Shown: positions 13,452 to 14,369 of the stretch, piece after piece
Numbering within the stretch: the stretch's first letter is position 1
Layout: the number at the start of each line of letters is the position of its first letter
NCBI GenBank assembly: GCA_041694275.1
Contig: JASMTQ010000080.1
Coordinates: forward strand, 1 to 14,369
Length of the DNA stretch: 14,369 nt
From: M55B118 sp041694275
GTDB lineage: Bacteria > Bacillota_I > Bacilli_A > Izemoplasmatales > Izemoplasmataceae
Direction of reading: 5' to 3'
Notes under the pieces: model-generated
What the model was told of the DNA's origin: nothing
The model's input: only the letters and a program-made list of their open reading frames with translations
Database searches by the model: none
Made by a program: the position numbers and the translations under genes

Positions 13452-14369
13452 ATGAAGAAATTACTAGCTTTTTCACTGATGCTTGCGTTTGTTTTCACGC
13501 TTTCAGCCTGTGGTCCCGCCATCACAGTAACGTTTGATTTGAATGGTGAAGCCTATGATACTGAAACCATGGAAGAACCCGGCAAAGTGGAAAAACTTCC
13601 GGTGCCTTCTGATGACGACAAGTATTTCCTGGGATGGTTCGAAAGTGATGCGTATGAAGAACGGTTCAATTTTGAAACCCGTGTGACTGAAGACATGACC
13701 CTTTTTGGCACCTTCTATGAAGGTGAATCGGAAACGCCAATCACAGACAGCCTCACCTTAGATCCGTCTGAATACGAAGGGAAAACCTTTGATGAAGACG
13801 GCATTCAGGAAGTGAGTCTCAGAGGATGCACCGACGGAGATACAGCATCATTTACCGGTGTCGGGGCCGTACGGTATCTCAATATCGACACACCTGAATC
13901 CACCGGCGTTGTAGAAGAATGGGGCATTGCTGCAAGCGACCACATGTGTGAGATGCTTACTGAGGCTGACACAATAGTAGTCGAAAGTGAACCGAATCCA
14001 CAAGTCGGTAAATATGATTCAACGGGGACCAGAACCCTTGGGTATGTCTGGGCGGATGGACGCCTTACCAATCTCGAAATGATTGAAAGAGGCTATTCCA
14101 AAGTCAGCAGCGCTCCGCTTTCACAGTATGGAGATCTCATGCAGATTGCCAACCAAAACGCCGCAAACCTTGGACTCAGAGTACACGGAGAAGATGATCC
14201 GAGCTTCGACCCTACTCAAATAGAAGTCTCGATTGAAGAGCTTGTGAACAACCCTTCAGAGTACGAAGACCATTTCGTCAATATCGAAGGCTGGGTCACG
14301 TCATATGGAGGCAACAACCTCACGCTTACCGCTTCAAACGAAGCCGATGATGGACCAGAAACTGGCGGT
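13452..14369 (+). CDS. Surface lipoprotein with InlB-type repeat and thermonuclease domain (3' end outside window)
   Basis: At least 306 residues, open to the window edge. Signal peptide and lipobox LSAC (C20) predict a membrane-anchored exported protein. Residues 24-90 resemble an InlB/Listeria-Bacteroides repeat (VTFDLNGE, then FLGWFESDAYEERFNFETRV). Residues 120-245 form a staphylococcal-nuclease-type (TNase) domain: DGDT (128-131), VRYLNIDTPES (140-150) and TRTLGYVWADG (193-203). The residues equivalent to nuclease D21, R35, D40, E43 and R87 are D130, R141, D146, E149 and R194, so calcium-dependent cleavage of DNA or RNA is expected. From about 257 an IEGWVTSY-containing segment looks like the start of an OB fold. 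The ATG at 13452 gives a normal signal peptide; an in-frame ATG at 13431 would add seven polar residues. The gene lies just behind the importer's receptor gene. Confidence 0.88.
   Translation, partial: MKKLLAFSLMLAFVFTLSACGPAITVTFDLNGEAYDTETMEEPGKVEKLPVPSDDDKYFLGWFESDAYEERFNFETRVTEDMTLFGTFYEGESETPITDSLTLDPSEYEGKTFDEDGIQEVSLRGCTDGDTASFTGVGAVRYLNIDTPESTGVVEEWGIAASDHMCEMLTEADTIVVESEPNPQVGKYDSTGTRTLGYVWADGRLTNLEMIERGYSKVSSAPLSQYGDLMQIANQNAANLGLRVHGEDDPSFDPTQIEVSIEELVNNPSEYEDHFVNIEGWVTSYGGNNLTLTASNEADDGPETGG

Noticed and set aside
13431..13454. Upstream in-frame ATG (13431) as the start of the nuclease lipoprotein
   Set aside because: It would put seven polar residues before a standard MKKLLAF signal peptide, and its purine-rich GAGAG is directly against the codon; 13452 is preferred though its ribosome binding site is weak.
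13805..14071. Minus-strand open frame of 88 codons inside the nuclease gene
   Set aside because: Antisense to the TNase domain, whose catalytic motifs are all in frame on the plus strand.
1..14369. CRISPR array, tRNA or rRNA genes, toxin-antitoxin pair or phage defence system
   Set aside because: No regularly spaced repeats, cloverleaf-like sequences or defence-type domains were seen on either strand; the only mobile sequence is the IS end at 1-149.

Overview
The window looks like a chromosomal segment of a low-GC Gram-positive lineage (Bacillota, or a Mollicutes-like relative that kept surface lipoproteins). The evidence is the order dnaX-ybaB-recR, strong GGAGG-type ribosome binding sites, lipobox lipoproteins, MnmE, and a sugar-type ABC importer with LacI/CcpA-like operators. 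TGA ends several genes here (transposase, TtcA-like, NfeD, recR) and is not read as tryptophan, so the standard bacterial code applies, unlike classical mycoplasmas. An Acholeplasma/Izemoplasma-type host is plausible, but I infer this from gene style and cannot prove it.

Layout. 1-149 is the right end of an IS3-family insertion sequence: the transposase C-terminus plus the terminal inverted repeat. 186-2648 (minus) is a four-gene, translationally coupled membrane operon: an unrecognised 129-residue protein, NfeD, an RDD-family membrane protein and an SPFH/band-7 protein. 2819-3619 (plus) is a TtcA-like PP-loop tRNA-thiolation enzyme. It ends base-to-base against the convergent mnmE (3620-4969, minus). 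A 68-base divergent promoter region separates mnmE from a five-gene plus-strand operon (5038-8768): an unrecognised two-helix membrane protein, dnaX, ybaB, recR and a small membrane protein. 8911-13367 is an ABC importer of the MalK/UgpC, MalF and MalG type, with a UgpB-like lipoprotein receptor that has its own promoter. Both promoters of this locus carry a LacI/CcpA-type operator. A perfect 9-bp hairpin follows. The window ends inside a lipoprotein gene (13452-14369) that combines an InlB/Listeria-Bacteroides-type repeat, a staphylococcal-type thermonuclease domain with all key catalytic residues, and the start of what may be an OB fold.

How the parts work together. The left operon probably maintains a membrane microdomain (SPFH plus NfeD). 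The centre is housekeeping: tRNA modification, clamp loading and recombination repair. The right third is a carbohydrate-regulated uptake locus next to a surface nuclease that could digest extracellular nucleic acid.

I see no CRISPR array, rRNA, tRNA, phage module or recognised defence island. Every stretch without a gene is shorter than 300 bases. The items most worth following up are the nuclease lipoprotein and its link to the importer, the unknown proteins heading the SPFH and dnaX operons, and the paired operators.
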